64,000 nt of DNA, from NCBI RefSeq assembly GCF_003265325.1, contig NZ_QGNX01000005.1, positions 1 through 64,000 on the forward strand. Direction: 5' to 3'. The position numbers were made by a program, and so were the translations under genes. Shown one piece after another: positions 7,055 through 15,797 of the stretch. Below the pieces are notes generated by a model. The model was given only the letters and a program-made list of their open reading frames with translations. It was not told the origin of the DNA and made no database searches. This stretch comes from Oceanibium sediminis (lineage in GTDB: Bacteria; Pseudomonadota; Alphaproteobacteria; Rhodobacterales; Rhodobacteraceae). Each line of letters opens with the position of its first letter. Position 1 is the first letter of the stretch.

Positions 7055-9457
7055 TCATGGGCGCATCGCCCGGCCCGTGGGGTCATGGGGCGAGGGTGCG
7101 ATCACCCGCGCGGCGCGTTCCTGCCCGACCACATGCACCGAAAGCGCGCTGCCCTCGGCGGCGCTGTCCCGCGCCACCAGCGCCATGGCCAGCGATTTGC
7201 CGAGCGTATGGCCGTAGCCGCCCGAGGTCACGAAGCCCACGCGCGTGCCGTTCGCCCAGACCGGCTCGTACCCGCTGGCGTCCGCGTCGGTCGCGTCGAC
7301 CTCCAGCGTGACCAGCCGTTGCGCGGGGCCGTTGCCGTCACGCTCGGCCAGCGCCGCCGCGCGGCCGGTGAAGTCTGGCTTCGACCAGTCGATCCAGCGG
7401 TCGAGACCGGTCATGGCTGGGGTGTAACCTTGGGTGAACTCGGCGGACCAGATGCCGAAGCTCTTCTCTATCCGCAGCGACAGCAGCGCGTTGAAGCCGA
7501 ATTCGGCGATGCCCTCGTCCGCGCCCGCCTCCAGCAGCAGGCGGCGCAGGGTGATGTGATCGCCCATGCGGCAGTGGATCTCGTAGCCCAGCTCCCCCGT
7601 CACGGACAGCCGCCCGACGTGGCAGCGCAGCAGACCGATATCGAAACGCCCGCAGCCCATGAAGGGCAGGGCGGCGGCCCCTTCGGAGAGTTTCGCGATC
7701 ACCGCCTTCGACTTCGGCCCCGAGAGCGAGAAACCGGCGGTTTCCTCGCCCAGATCGCGGACGCGCACCCCGTCCTGCATGTGCTCGGCGAACCAGCGCG
7801 CGTGCCAGGCGCGCAGGTAGTAGCTGCCCATGATCCACCAGGTGCCGTCGCCCCAGTTGAAGACGGTCAGATCGCCCTTCAGCCTGCCGTCCCCGCCCAG
7901 CATCGGGGCAAGGCGGGCGTGGCCCGGCGCGGGCAGCCTGCTGGCCATGATCCGGTCGAGCCAGGCCTCGGCGTTCGGGCCCGTCACCTCGAACCGGGAA
8001 AAGCCGGTGATGTCTAGAAGTCCCACGCCCTCGCGCACCATGCGGCATTCCGCGCCGACGATGTCATGGGCGTTGGAGCGTTTGAGCGAGGGCGTTTCCG
8101 TGAACCCCTCGGGCGCGAAGTAAAGCGGCACCTCCAGGTCCCAGCTCTGGCCCCAGCGGCAGCCGGCGGCGTCCATGTCCAAGAAGGCAGGGGCGCGTTT
8201 GAGCGGGCGGCCCGCGGGCAGTTGCTCGTTCGGGTAGGTCATCACGAAGCGGCGGGAATAGAACTGGCCCGTGGTTTCCTTGATGTACTGCTTGTTCTCG
8301 GCCCAGATGCCAAAGCGGGCCACGTCCATGCCGTAGACATCCGCCTCCGGCTCACCATGGATCATCCATTCGGCAAGGGATTTGCCCACGCCTCCGCCTT
8401 GCAGGAAGCCCGCCATCACCGCACAGGCGCACCAGTAGCCGCGCTTGCCCTGCACCGGGCCCACCAGCGGGTTGCCGTCCGGCGCGAAGGTGAAGGCGCC
8501 GTTGACCCAGGTCTTCACGCCGACCTCCTGCAGGCAGGGGTAGCGCTCGAACCCCATGGTCAGCTCGTCCTCGATCCGGTCGGTCTGTTCCTGGAACAAC
8601 TCCATGCCGTAATCCCAGGGGGCGCCGTCCATGGCCCAGTGTTCATGCTCGACCTCGTAGATGCCGAGAAGGATCCCCTTCTGGTCCTGGCGCAGGTAGG
8701 TGAAGCCTTCCAGGTCCACGGTCATGGGCACCTCGAAATCCAGGTCCACGAGGGCAGGGATCGTGTCCGAGATCAGGTAGTGGTGCTTCAGCGGCGACAG
8801 CGGCAGCTCCAGACCCGCCATGCGCCCCACCTGCTTCGCCCAGAGGCCCCCGGCATTGACCACGTGTTCGCAATGAATGGTGCCCTTGTCCGTCACCACC
8901 TGCCAGCCCTCGAGCGTCTGGTTCAGCTCAAGCACGCGGATGTGTTCATGGACCTCCGCACCATGTTTCTTCGCCGCGCCCGCGTATGCGTGCACCGTGC
9001 CGGTGGTGTCGACATAGCCCTCGCGATCAGCCCACATGCCGCCGAGCAGCCCCTCTCCGGACATGATGGGGTTCAGCGCGACAGCCTCTTCCACGCTGAC
9101 AAGGCGGCAATCCTCGATCCCGATGGACTGGAACACGCGATACGCCGATTGCAGCCATTCCCAGCGGTCCGGCGTTCCGGCCATTGTCAGCCCGCCGGTC
9201 ATGTGCAGCCCGATGTCCTGGCCGGATTCCTTCTCGATCTCGCTTAGCAGGTCGATGGTATAGGCTTGCAGCGCGGCGATGTTGGGGTCAGCGTTCAGCG
9301 CGTGGATGCCCCCCGCCGCGTGCCAGGACGAGCCCGCCGTCAGGACGGAGCGTTCGACGAGGCACACGTCGCGCCACCCCATCCTGGCCAGGTGATACAG
9401 GACCGAGGCGCCGACAACGCCGCCCCCGATGACGACCACGCGGTAGTGTGAGTTCAT
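7055..9457 (-). CDS. Dimethylglycine/sarcosine dehydrogenase-like protein (FAD oxidoreductase + GcvT folate domain)
   Basis: An 800-residue two-domain protein. The N-terminal half is a DAO-type FAD domain: VVIGGGVVGASVLYHL at residues 7-22, then S-S-W-H-A-A-G near residues 43-49. The His of that motif carries covalent FAD in dimethylglycine dehydrogenase. The C-terminal half, from about residue 430, is a GcvT/aminomethyltransferase fold that binds tetrahydrofolate and captures formaldehyde as methylene-THF. It probably oxidatively demethylates dimethylglycine, sarcosine or a related betaine breakdown product in the cytoplasm. It lies in the sox operon, 91 bases after soxG. The exact substrate cannot be read from sequence; several paralogues with different substrates are usual in Rhodobacteraceae. 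Confidence 0.85.
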   Translation of the reverse strand: MNSHYRVVVIGGGVVGASVLYHLARMGWRDVCLVERSVLTAGSSWHAAGGIHALNADPNIAALQAYTIDLLSEIEKESGQDIGLHMTGGLTMAGTPDRWEWLQSAYRVFQSIGIEDCRLVSVEEAVALNPIMSGEGLLGGMWADREGYVDTTGTVHAYAGAAKKHGAEVHEHIRVLELNQTLEGWQVVTDKGTIHCEHVVNAGGLWAKQVGRMAGLELPLSPLKHHYLISDTIPALVDLDFEVPMTVDLEGFTYLRQDQKGILLGIYEVEHEHWAMDGAPWDYGMELFQEQTDRIEDELTMGFERYPCLQEVGVKTWVNGAFTFAPDGNPLVGPVQGKRGYWCACAVMAGFLQGGGVGKSLAEWMIHGEPEADVYGMDVARFGIWAENKQYIKETTGQFYSRRFVMTYPNEQLPAGRPLKRAPAFLDMDAAGCRWGQSWDLEVPLYFAPEGFTETPSLKRSNAHDIVGAECRMVREGVGLLDITGFSRFEVTGPNAEAWLDRIMASRLPAPGHARLAPMLGGDGRLKGDLTVFNWGDGTWWIMGSYYLRAWHARWFAEHMQDGVRVRDLGEETAGFSLSGPKSKAVIAKLSEGAAALPFMGCGRFDIGLLRCHVGRLSVTGELGYEIHCRMGDHITLRRLLLEAGADEGIAEFGFNALLSLRIEKSFGIWSAEFTQGYTPAMTGLDRWIDWSKPDFTGRAAALAERDGNGPAQRLVTLEVDATDADASGYEPVWANGTRVGFVTSGGYGHTLGKSLAMALVARDSAAEGSALSVHVVGQERAARVIAPSPHDPTGRAMRP

Positions 9458-9548
9458 GGCTTGCCTCCCTTCCTGTGCGTTCTTTCAAAATCCCTGGATC
9501 AGAATGCAGTGCCCCGGTCAGATCCCGTGTTTCCCGTTGGCTGCCCCC

Positions 9549-10109
9549 TCAGTCCGAGACGTTGCGGAGCGAGGTTTCCAGCATGTGCAGGAACGACCCC
9601 GCCGAGCTGCTGGCCGACAACAGGCGCATGGCGTCCGGCCCGGTGTTGAGGATGACGACCGACAGATGCTCCATCACCGTGCGCGCGAAACGCCCCGGCG
9701 GGAAGCTGTCGGGATGCAGGGCCAGCGGGCAGACCCGCTCCAGCGCGGGCAGGGTCAGCGGCCCGGCCAGGTCCAGCGCGACCCAGGCCCCGGTCTGGGT
9801 GGTGACGTAGCCGGTGCCGTCCAGCGCCGCCGCGACGCCGCGCGCCGGGTCCGGGTCAGTGTCCTGCCACATCAGCATCAGTTGGTCCGGGCTCAGGCGG
9901 ATCAGCCGTCGGCCCTTGGCGCTGGTCGCGGTTCGCGCATCCGGCAGGGGCAGCGCGAAGGCGCGCTCAAGCTGCGAGGTCAGCGCGTCCTCCCCGCCGA
10001 GCGGGATGGCGATGGACACGAGGGCGAGGTCCGTCACCTCGGTCAGTCGTGTCTCGCCGAAACGGGCGTCATGACCGCCGAGCGGCGCGGTGGGGGTGAT
10101 GTCAGCCAC
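9549..10109 (-). CDS. soxG: Sarcosine oxidase gamma subunit
   Basis: SoxG-family protein of 186 residues, the smaller folate-fold subunit of heterotetrameric sarcosine oxidase. The family pattern of L-x-L-S-P-D-Q-L-M-L-M-W followed by a V-A-L-D-L-x-G-P segment and a late F-x-R-T-V-M-E-H-L is visible. I prefer the GTG at 10109, which overlaps the soxA stop by 8 bases and follows GGAAGGA. A TTG at 10133 would give 194 residues. It is the last of the four sox genes in the order B-D-A-G. Confidence 0.88.
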   Translation of the reverse strand: MADITPTAPLGGHDARFGETRLTEVTDLALVSIAIPLGGEDALTSQLERAFALPLPDARTATSAKGRRLIRLSPDQLMLMWQDTDPDPARGVAAALDGTGYVTTQTGAWVALDLAGPLTLPALERVCPLALHPDSFPPGRFARTVMEHLSVVILNTGPDAMRLLSASSSAGSFLHMLETSLRNVSD

Positions 10110-13041
10110 GCTGGCGCGTTCCTTCCGGGTCAACCATGTGGGGCGAGGTCACCTCCACCTTCTGTGAGCGCCCGCGCAGGGGATCATGGGCGAGGATCAC
10201 CTCGCCATGCCGCGCGGCGCCGTTCTTCAGAAAGCCGAGCGCGATCGCGTGGCTCAAAGTCGGGGACCAGGCGACGGAGCTGATCCACCCCTGGTCATGG
10301 GCCATGTCCTGCGGATCGCCCGGATTAAGCAGGTGCGCCCCGGCGCTCAGCTTCTCGGAGCGTTCGAGCGGGCGCAGCCCCACAAGGCGCAGGCCGTCGT
10401 CGCGCGTCATCTCTTCGCGCTGCGACAGCACGGTGCCGATGGCGTCCTTCTTTTGCGACACCATTCCCCCAAGCCCCAGCATCTGCGCCGTGGTCTGGCC
10501 GTTCAGCTCATTCCCTGCCGCGTGGCCCTTTTCGATCCGCATGACGCCAAGCGCCTCGAGCCCGTAGGGCACCACGTCGAGGTCTTTTCCCACCTGCATC
10601 AGCGCCCGGATCATAGCGTCTCCATACCGGCTGGGCACCGCGATCTCATACGCCAGTTCGCCCGAGAAGGAGATACGGAACAACCGCGCGGGCGTGCCCC
10701 CGAAAACGGTGACCTCGGCGCAGGCCATGAAGGGAAAGGCGTCGTTGGACAGGTCCATGTCGTCCACCACGCGCGACAGCAGCGCGCGGCTGTTCGGCCC
10801 GGCCACGGCGAATTGCGCCCAGGCATCGGTGGTGGAGATCAGGTGCACGTCTAGGTCCGGCCACAGGCATTGGCGCGCGAACTCCAGCCGGCGGAACACC
10901 GGCACGGCGTTCGCGGTGGTGGTGGTCATCACGTAATGCGTCTCGGACAGGCGCGCGGTGGTGCCGTCGTCATCGGCGAAGCCGTCCTCGCGCAGCATCA
11001 GCCCGTAGCGCACCTTGCCCACGGGCAGCTTCAGGAAGGGGTTGGCGTAGATGCGGTTCAGGAACGCCGCCGCGTCGCGCCCCTGGATGTCGATCTTGCC
11101 CAGCGTGGTGACGTCGCAGACGCCCACGCCCGCGCGGGTCATGCGCACCTCCCGGTCGACGCTGTCGCGCCAGCCCTGCTCGCCCGGGCGGGCGAACCAC
11201 TCGGCGCGCATCCAGGGCCCGCTTTCGGTGAAACTCGCACCATTTTCTAGTGCCCAGGCGTGGGACGGGGTCAGGCGGGTGGGGCGGAAATCGCGCCCGC
11301 GCGCGCGCCCTGCATATGCGCCGATGGCGACCGGGGTATAGGGCGGGCGGAAGATGGTGGTGCCGGTCTCGGGGATCGTGCGGCCCGACACCTCCGCCAG
11401 GATGGCAAGGCCGAGCACGTTCGACGTCTTGCCCTGGTCCGTCGCCATGCCAAGGGTGGTGTAGCGCTTCAGATGCTCGACCGCGCCGAACCCCTCGCGG
11501 TGGGATTGGGCGATGTCCTTGGTGGTCACGTCGTTTTGCAGGTCCACGAAGGCGCGGGCCGTGCTGGCGGTGACGTGCCAGAAGGGGGTGATCTGGAACG
11601 GTTCATCCTCGGCGCGGGGCAGGGGCGTGCGGTCCGGGGCGTGGCCCAGGTCCTCGGCGATCCGGTTGGCGGTGGCCTGCCCCTCACCCAGCGCGGCGGC
11701 CAAGGTCAGCGTGCCGTTCGCGGCCCCCGCGGCGCTGAGGCCCCATGGCAGCTCACCGCCCGTAACGAAACCGGCGGTATCCTCGCGCCAGCGCGGCCGC
11801 CCGCGCATGTGGGAGGAAATATGCACGTTCGGCGACCAGCCGCCCGAGACGGCCAGACAATCCGCCTCCACCCGGATGCCGCCGTCCATTGTGATCGACT
11901 TCAGGTCCTTGCGCCCCGAGGTGTCCAAGATCTGGCGACCATGATCGACACGCACGCCGTCAAGGTCCCGCGTGCCGCCCTTGCGGGTGTCGATCACCGC
12001 CGTGACGCGCACGCCCTTTGCGAGAAGGTCCGTTGCCGTGCGCCAGCCGTCGTCATTGTTGGTGAACACAGCCACCTTGCGCCCCGGCGCGACGCCGAAG
12101 CGATTGACGTAGGCGCGCACCGCCCCGGCCAGCATGATGCCGGGCCGGTCGTTGTTGCCAAAGGCGATGGAGCGTTCCGTCGCCCCCGCGCAGAGCAGCG
12201 CGCGGCGCGCATAAATCCGCCAGAGCACCTGGCGCGGCTTGCCGCTGCTGTCGGCCAGGTGGTCCGTACACCGCTCCAACGCGCTGTAGATGCCGTGATC
12301 GTATGCGCCCTGCACCGTTGTGCGGGTCATCAGGCGCACAAGGGCCATGGCAGACAGTTCCGCGCAGGCGGTAGCGGCCCAGTCCGCGCCGGAGCGATCC
12401 CCGATGCTGTAGCTCTCCTCGTTCAGCCGCCCGCCCATGCGGAAATCCTCGTCTGCCAGGATCACCCGCAGCCCCGCGCGCCCCGCCGCCAGGGCTGCGG
12501 CCAGCCCCGCTGGCCCCGCGCCGATGATCAGCAGGTCGCAATGCAGGAAGCCGTGATCGTAGCTGTCCGGGTCCTCTTGCCCCGACAGCCGCCCTAGCCC
12601 GGCCGCATTGCGGATCAGCGGTTCATAGAGCTTTTCCCAGAACTTCGCGGGCCACATGAAGGTCTTGTAGTAGAACCCGGCGGAAAAGAAGGGCGCCATC
12701 AGGTCGTTGACCGCCAGCAGGTCGTGGTTCAGTGAGCCGCGGTGGTTCTGGCTGCTCGCGTGCAGCCCGTCGAACAACTCGGCCACGGTGGCGCGTGTGT
12801 TCGGCTCCTGCGCCGCGCCGCGGCGCAGCTGGACGAGGGCGTTCGGCTCCTCCGACCCGGCGGAGAAGATGCCGCGCGGGCGGTGATACTTGAAGGATCG
12901 GGCCACCAGCCGCTGCCCGTTCGCCAGCAGGGCAGAGGCCAGCGTATCGCCGGGATGCCCCGACATCTGCCGCCCATTCCAGGTGAACTTCAGCGTCTCG
13001 CCCGTATCCACCAACGCGCCGGGCAGGCGGGGGGCGCTCAT
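10102..13041 (-). CDS. soxA: Sarcosine oxidase alpha subunit
   Basis: A 979-residue SoxA. The N-terminal ferredoxin-like region has F-x-G-R-Q-M-S-G-H-P-G-D-T-L-A-S-A-L, then F-K-Y-H-R-P-R-G-I-F. A central NAD-binding module follows (LIIGAGPAGLAAALAAG near residues 167-183), and the C-terminal third, from about residue 600, is a GcvT-like folate domain. SoxA binds NAD and tetrahydrofolate and receives the methylene group released from sarcosine. Length is normal for the family. Its ATG overlaps the soxD stop by 4 bases. As a set, soxBDAG should convert sarcosine (or a related N-methyl amino acid) to glycine, hydrogen peroxide and methylene-THF. The unusual SoxD beside it leaves room for a different substrate. 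Confidence 0.93.
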   Translation of the reverse strand: MSAPRLPGALVDTGETLKFTWNGRQMSGHPGDTLASALLANGQRLVARSFKYHRPRGIFSAGSEEPNALVQLRRGAAQEPNTRATVAELFDGLHASSQNHRGSLNHDLLAVNDLMAPFFSAGFYYKTFMWPAKFWEKLYEPLIRNAAGLGRLSGQEDPDSYDHGFLHCDLLIIGAGPAGLAAALAAGRAGLRVILADEDFRMGGRLNEESYSIGDRSGADWAATACAELSAMALVRLMTRTTVQGAYDHGIYSALERCTDHLADSSGKPRQVLWRIYARRALLCAGATERSIAFGNNDRPGIMLAGAVRAYVNRFGVAPGRKVAVFTNNDDGWRTATDLLAKGVRVTAVIDTRKGGTRDLDGVRVDHGRQILDTSGRKDLKSITMDGGIRVEADCLAVSGGWSPNVHISSHMRGRPRWREDTAGFVTGGELPWGLSAAGAANGTLTLAAALGEGQATANRIAEDLGHAPDRTPLPRAEDEPFQITPFWHVTASTARAFVDLQNDVTTKDIAQSHREGFGAVEHLKRYTTLGMATDQGKTSNVLGLAILAEVSGRTIPETGTTIFRPPYTPVAIGAYAGRARGRDFRPTRLTPSHAWALENGASFTESGPWMRAEWFARPGEQGWRDSVDREVRMTRAGVGVCDVTTLGKIDIQGRDAAAFLNRIYANPFLKLPVGKVRYGLMLREDGFADDDGTTARLSETHYVMTTTTANAVPVFRRLEFARQCLWPDLDVHLISTTDAWAQFAVAGPNSRALLSRVVDDMDLSNDAFPFMACAEVTVFGGTPARLFRISFSGELAYEIAVPSRYGDAMIRALMQVGKDLDVVPYGLEALGVMRIEKGHAAGNELNGQTTAQMLGLGGMVSQKKDAIGTVLSQREEMTRDDGLRLVGLRPLERSEKLSAGAHLLNPGDPQDMAHDQGWISSVAWSPTLSHAIALGFLKNGAARHGEVILAHDPLRGRSQKVEVTSPHMVDPEGTRQRG

Positions 13042-13325
13042 CGTGATCGCCCCTCGGCGCGGGCCACGTCGCGGGCGAGGGCGACCTCCGTGATCTCATG
13101 GGTCAGCGTGTTGCGTGTGACCACGAGCCAGGAGCGGTCGCCCTGTTCGTGGTACCACAGTTCACGGTGCAGACCGGCGGGGTTGTCGCGCAGGTAGACA
13201 TAGTCGTGGAACGCGGCTTCAGCGCCCTCAGCCATGCCGTCGGGGCGGTGGATCAGCGCCGCATCGCCGAGAACGGTGAACTCTGCGGCGTCGCGTGGCC
13301 CAAGAAGCGGGTGGTCGATGATCAT
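13038..13325 (-). CDS. soxD: Sarcosine oxidase delta subunit, zinc ligands missing
   Basis: A 95-residue SoxD between soxB and soxA. The start is the ATG at 13325, giving M-I-I-D-H-P-L-L-G-P-R. Classical SoxD opens with C-P-x-C-G-x-R and later has H-x3-C; these residues bind zinc. Here the first motif reads H-P-L-L-G-P-R, so both Cys are replaced. His59 is kept, but the position four residues on is Asp63 instead of Cys. The rest of the fold signature remains, including the E-L-W-Y-H-E segment and V-T-R-N-T-L-T-H-E. The protein is therefore a SoxD that probably lacks structural zinc. It contains no cysteine at all. Confidence 0.88.
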   Translation of the reverse strand: MIIDHPLLGPRDAAEFTVLGDAALIHRPDGMAEGAEAAFHDYVYLRDNPAGLHRELWYHEQGDRSWLVVTRNTLTHEITEVALARDVARAEGRSR

Positions 13326-13335
13326 TCCGGTGCCC

Positions 13336-14586
13336 TCAATGCAGGTTCGGCTGGGCGCCAGCGCCCTTTTCGTCGATCGGCGCGCCGCGCCGGAACCGGT
13401 CCAGCCGATAGGCGGCCGCCGTGTCATGGGGGCCGCCCGTCGCCAGCAGGTGGGCGTAGCAGAACCCCGAGGCGGGCGTTGCCTTGAAGCCGCCGTAACA
13501 CCAGCCGCCGTTGAAATAGAGCCCCTCGATCCCGGTGCGGTCGATGAAGGGCGAGCCGTCCATCGACATGTCCATCACGCCGCCCCACATCCTGAGCAGG
13601 CGCGCGCGCCCGATCATTGGCATCACGGCCATGCCGCCCTCGCACACATCCTCAACCACGGGCAGGTTGCCGCGCTGGGCGTAGGTGTTGTAGCCGTCGA
13701 TATCCCCGCCGAAGACCAGCCCGCCCTTGTCCGACTGGCTGATGTAGAAGTGCCCCGCGCCGAAGGTGATGACGCCGGGGATCACCGGTTTCAGCCCCTC
13801 GGAGACGAAGGCCTGCAAGACGTGGCTTTCAATCGGCAGGCGCATCCCGGCCAGCCCCATGACCCGGCTGGACGAGCCCGCGACGCAGACTGCGACCTGT
13901 TTCGCGCGGATCGCCCCGCGCGAGGTTTCCACGCCGAGGCACGCGCCGCCCTGCATCGTGAAGCCCGTCACCTCGCAGTTCTGAATGATGTCCACGCCCC
14001 GGCTGTCCGCCCCGCGCGCAAAGCCCCAGGCGACGGCATCATGGCGCACGGTGCCACCGCGTGGCTGCCACAACCCGCCCTGGATGGGAAAGCGCCCATT
14101 CTCGAAATCCAGGAACGGGGCCAGCTTGCGCACGCCTGCGCGATCCAGCAGCACCGCATCCGCGCCCGACAGGATCATCGCGTTGCCGCGCCGCGCATAG
14201 GCATCGCGCTGGGCGTCGGAATGGGCAAGGTTCAGCACCCCGCGCTGGCTGACCATGGCGTTGTAGTTGAAGTCCTGCTCCAACCCCTCCCACAGCTTCA
14301 GCGAGAGTTCGTAGAACGGCTGGTTACCCTCCAGCAGGTAGTTCGAGCGGATGATCGTCGTGTTGCGCCCGATGTTGCCCGAGCCGAGCCAGCCCTTTTC
14401 CAGCACCGCCACGTTGGTGATGCCGAACTCCTTCGCCAGGTAATAGGCGGTCGCCAGCCCGTGGCCGCCACCGCCGACGATGACGACGTCGTACTCCGCC
14501 TTCGGCTCGGGCGTGCGCCAAACCGGTTTCCAGCCCCGGTTGCCGGTCAGGCCCTCAGCCAGGATCTTCAGGGCGGAATAGCGCAA
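13336..14586 (-). CDS. soxB: Sarcosine oxidase beta subunit
   Basis: A 416-residue SoxB, the catalytic FAD/FMN subunit. I chose the TTG at 14586: it follows GGAGGG by a few bases and gives the canonical R-Y-S-A-L-K-I-L opening and a normal family length. The reading frame stays open further upstream but has no family similarity there. VIVGGGGHGLATAYYLAKE is the FAD motif near residues 34-52, and G-S-G-N-I-G-R-N-T-T-I-I-R-S-N-Y follows. R-H-D-A-V-A-W near residue 180 corresponds to the region where a His holds covalent FMN. First gene of the long minus-strand operon, divergent from the AraC-type regulator. Confidence 0.92.
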   Translation of the reverse strand: MRYSALKILAEGLTGNRGWKPVWRTPEPKAEYDVVIVGGGGHGLATAYYLAKEFGITNVAVLEKGWLGSGNIGRNTTIIRSNYLLEGNQPFYELSLKLWEGLEQDFNYNAMVSQRGVLNLAHSDAQRDAYARRGNAMILSGADAVLLDRAGVRKLAPFLDFENGRFPIQGGLWQPRGGTVRHDAVAWGFARGADSRGVDIIQNCEVTGFTMQGGACLGVETSRGAIRAKQVAVCVAGSSSRVMGLAGMRLPIESHVLQAFVSEGLKPVIPGVITFGAGHFYISQSDKGGLVFGGDIDGYNTYAQRGNLPVVEDVCEGGMAVMPMIGRARLLRMWGGVMDMSMDGSPFIDRTGIEGLYFNGGWCYGGFKATPASGFCYAHLLATGGPHDTAAAYRLDRFRRGAPIDEKGAGAQPNLH

Positions 14587-14675
14587 GGTGCCCTCCGGTT
14601 TTGGCGTTGATCCCCGGACGATCCCACGAGGTTTGGGCGATAGACTTTTCCAAAGTGGACGGTTATTTATCTGGA

Positions 14676-15650
14676 ATGGACAAAGGCCCACAGGCAGCGC
14701 CCCCGTTTCGCGTCGGCTTCTACGCGGTGCCGGGCTATGCGCTCTTGTCTTTCGCCTGCTGTGTCGAGCCGCTGCGCGCGGCCAACCTGCTGGCGGGCGA
14801 AACCCTTTACGAGATGGTGCACTTAGGCCCGGGCGGGGGCAGCCGCAGCTCACAAGGGGCGCTGATGGAGGCGGACGCGGCGATCGGCGCGCTGCCGCCG
14901 CTGGACCTGCTGCTGGTCTGCGCGGGGGGCGAGCCGATGCTGCATGACGACCCGCAGGCCTTTCGCTGGCTGGGCCAGATGGCGCGCCGGGGGGTGCGCC
15001 TTGGGGGGATCTCCGGCGGGCCGGTGATCCTGGCGCGCGCGGGGCTGATGGCGGGGCGGCGGATGACCGTCCACTGGGAGCATGCCCCCGCCCTGGCCGA
15101 GGCTTACCCCGACCTGCTGTTGGAGCGGCGTCTGTACGTTCTGGACCGGGACCGCGTGACCTGCGGCGGCGGCACCGCGCCGCTGGACCTGATGCACGCG
15201 CTGATCCTGTCCCACCACGGCACCGCCTTTGCGCAGCAGGTCAGCGACTGGTTCCTGCACACGGATATCCGCACCGCCTCCGCCCCGCAGCGCGCGGGGC
15301 TGGTGGAGCGCCTGGGAACCCATGCGCGGCCCGTCCTCGAAGCGGTGGCGGCGATGGAGGATCACCAGGCCGATCCCCTGACGCTGGGCCAGCTTGCGGA
15401 CCGCACGGGCATTTCGCGGCGTCAGCTGAACCGGGTGTTCCGCGCCGAAACCGGGCAGAGCACGATGGCCTATTACCGCGGGCTAAGGCTGGGGACGGCG
15501 CGGCGGATGCTGCGCGCCACCGCGTTGCCCCTGACGGATATCGCGCTGGCCACGGGCTTTGCCGGCTCGGCGCATTTTTCCGCCGCGTACCGCGCGGCTT
15601 TCGGTGAGCCGCCCTCCGCGCAGCGCCGCCCGCTTGGGGTGCGGCGCTGA
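14676..15650 (+). CDS. GlxA-family AraC transcriptional regulator (GbdR/SouR-like)
   Basis: A 324-residue one-component regulator. Residues about 10-190 form a DJ-1/PfpI (class-I glutamine amidotransferase-like) sensor domain with G-I-S-G-G-P in place of the catalytic-elbow region. Residues about 215-324 form the AraC double helix-turn-helix (L-T-L-G-Q-L-A-D-R-T-G-I-S-R-R-Q-L, then A-L-A-T-G-F-A-G-S-A-H-F-S). The same architecture is found in GbdR, SouR and CdhR, which activate betaine, sarcosine and carnitine catabolism. Placed divergently from soxB with a 89-base gap, it is the likely activator of the sox-to-dehalogenase operon. I chose the ATG at 14676 over an upstream in-frame ATG at 14601 that would reach towards the soxB leader. 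Confidence 0.87.
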   Translation: MDKGPQAAPPFRVGFYAVPGYALLSFACCVEPLRAANLLAGETLYEMVHLGPGGGSRSSQGALMEADAAIGALPPLDLLLVCAGGEPMLHDDPQAFRWLGQMARRGVRLGGISGGPVILARAGLMAGRRMTVHWEHAPALAEAYPDLLLERRLYVLDRDRVTCGGGTAPLDLMHALILSHHGTAFAQQVSDWFLHTDIRTASAPQRAGLVERLGTHARPVLEAVAAMEDHQADPLTLGQLADRTGISRRQLNRVFRAETGQSTMAYYRGLRLGTARRMLRATALPLTDIALATGFAGSAHFSAAYRAAFGEPPSAQRRPLGVRR

Positions 15651-15688
15651 TCCCAACGGGTGGCGGCGCTTGAAATGTTGTGCCGGTA

Positions 15689-15698
15689 TTGTATACAA
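15689..15698. promoter_or_regulatory. Candidate FCD-GntR operator
   Basis: The perfect palindrome TTGTATACAA lies 100 bases upstream of the FCD-type GntR regulator start. TTGTATACAA-like palindromes are typical operators of this regulator subfamily, so autoregulation is likely. The binding is inferred and rests on one site. Confidence 0.6.
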
Positions 15699-15797
15699 AA
15701 CCGAGGTGAACCGTTTGCGCGGCCCCATCCGGGCTGCCCACCTGGCACCCCCTGGCTGACACTCCAGATTGTAAAAAAAGTTCGGGCAAGGTCCGTG

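Noticed and set aside
14587-14853. N-terminal extension of SoxB
   Set aside because: The frame is open but has no similarity and covers the divergent regulator's promoter and start; the TTG at 14586 has a ribosome site and gives the normal length.
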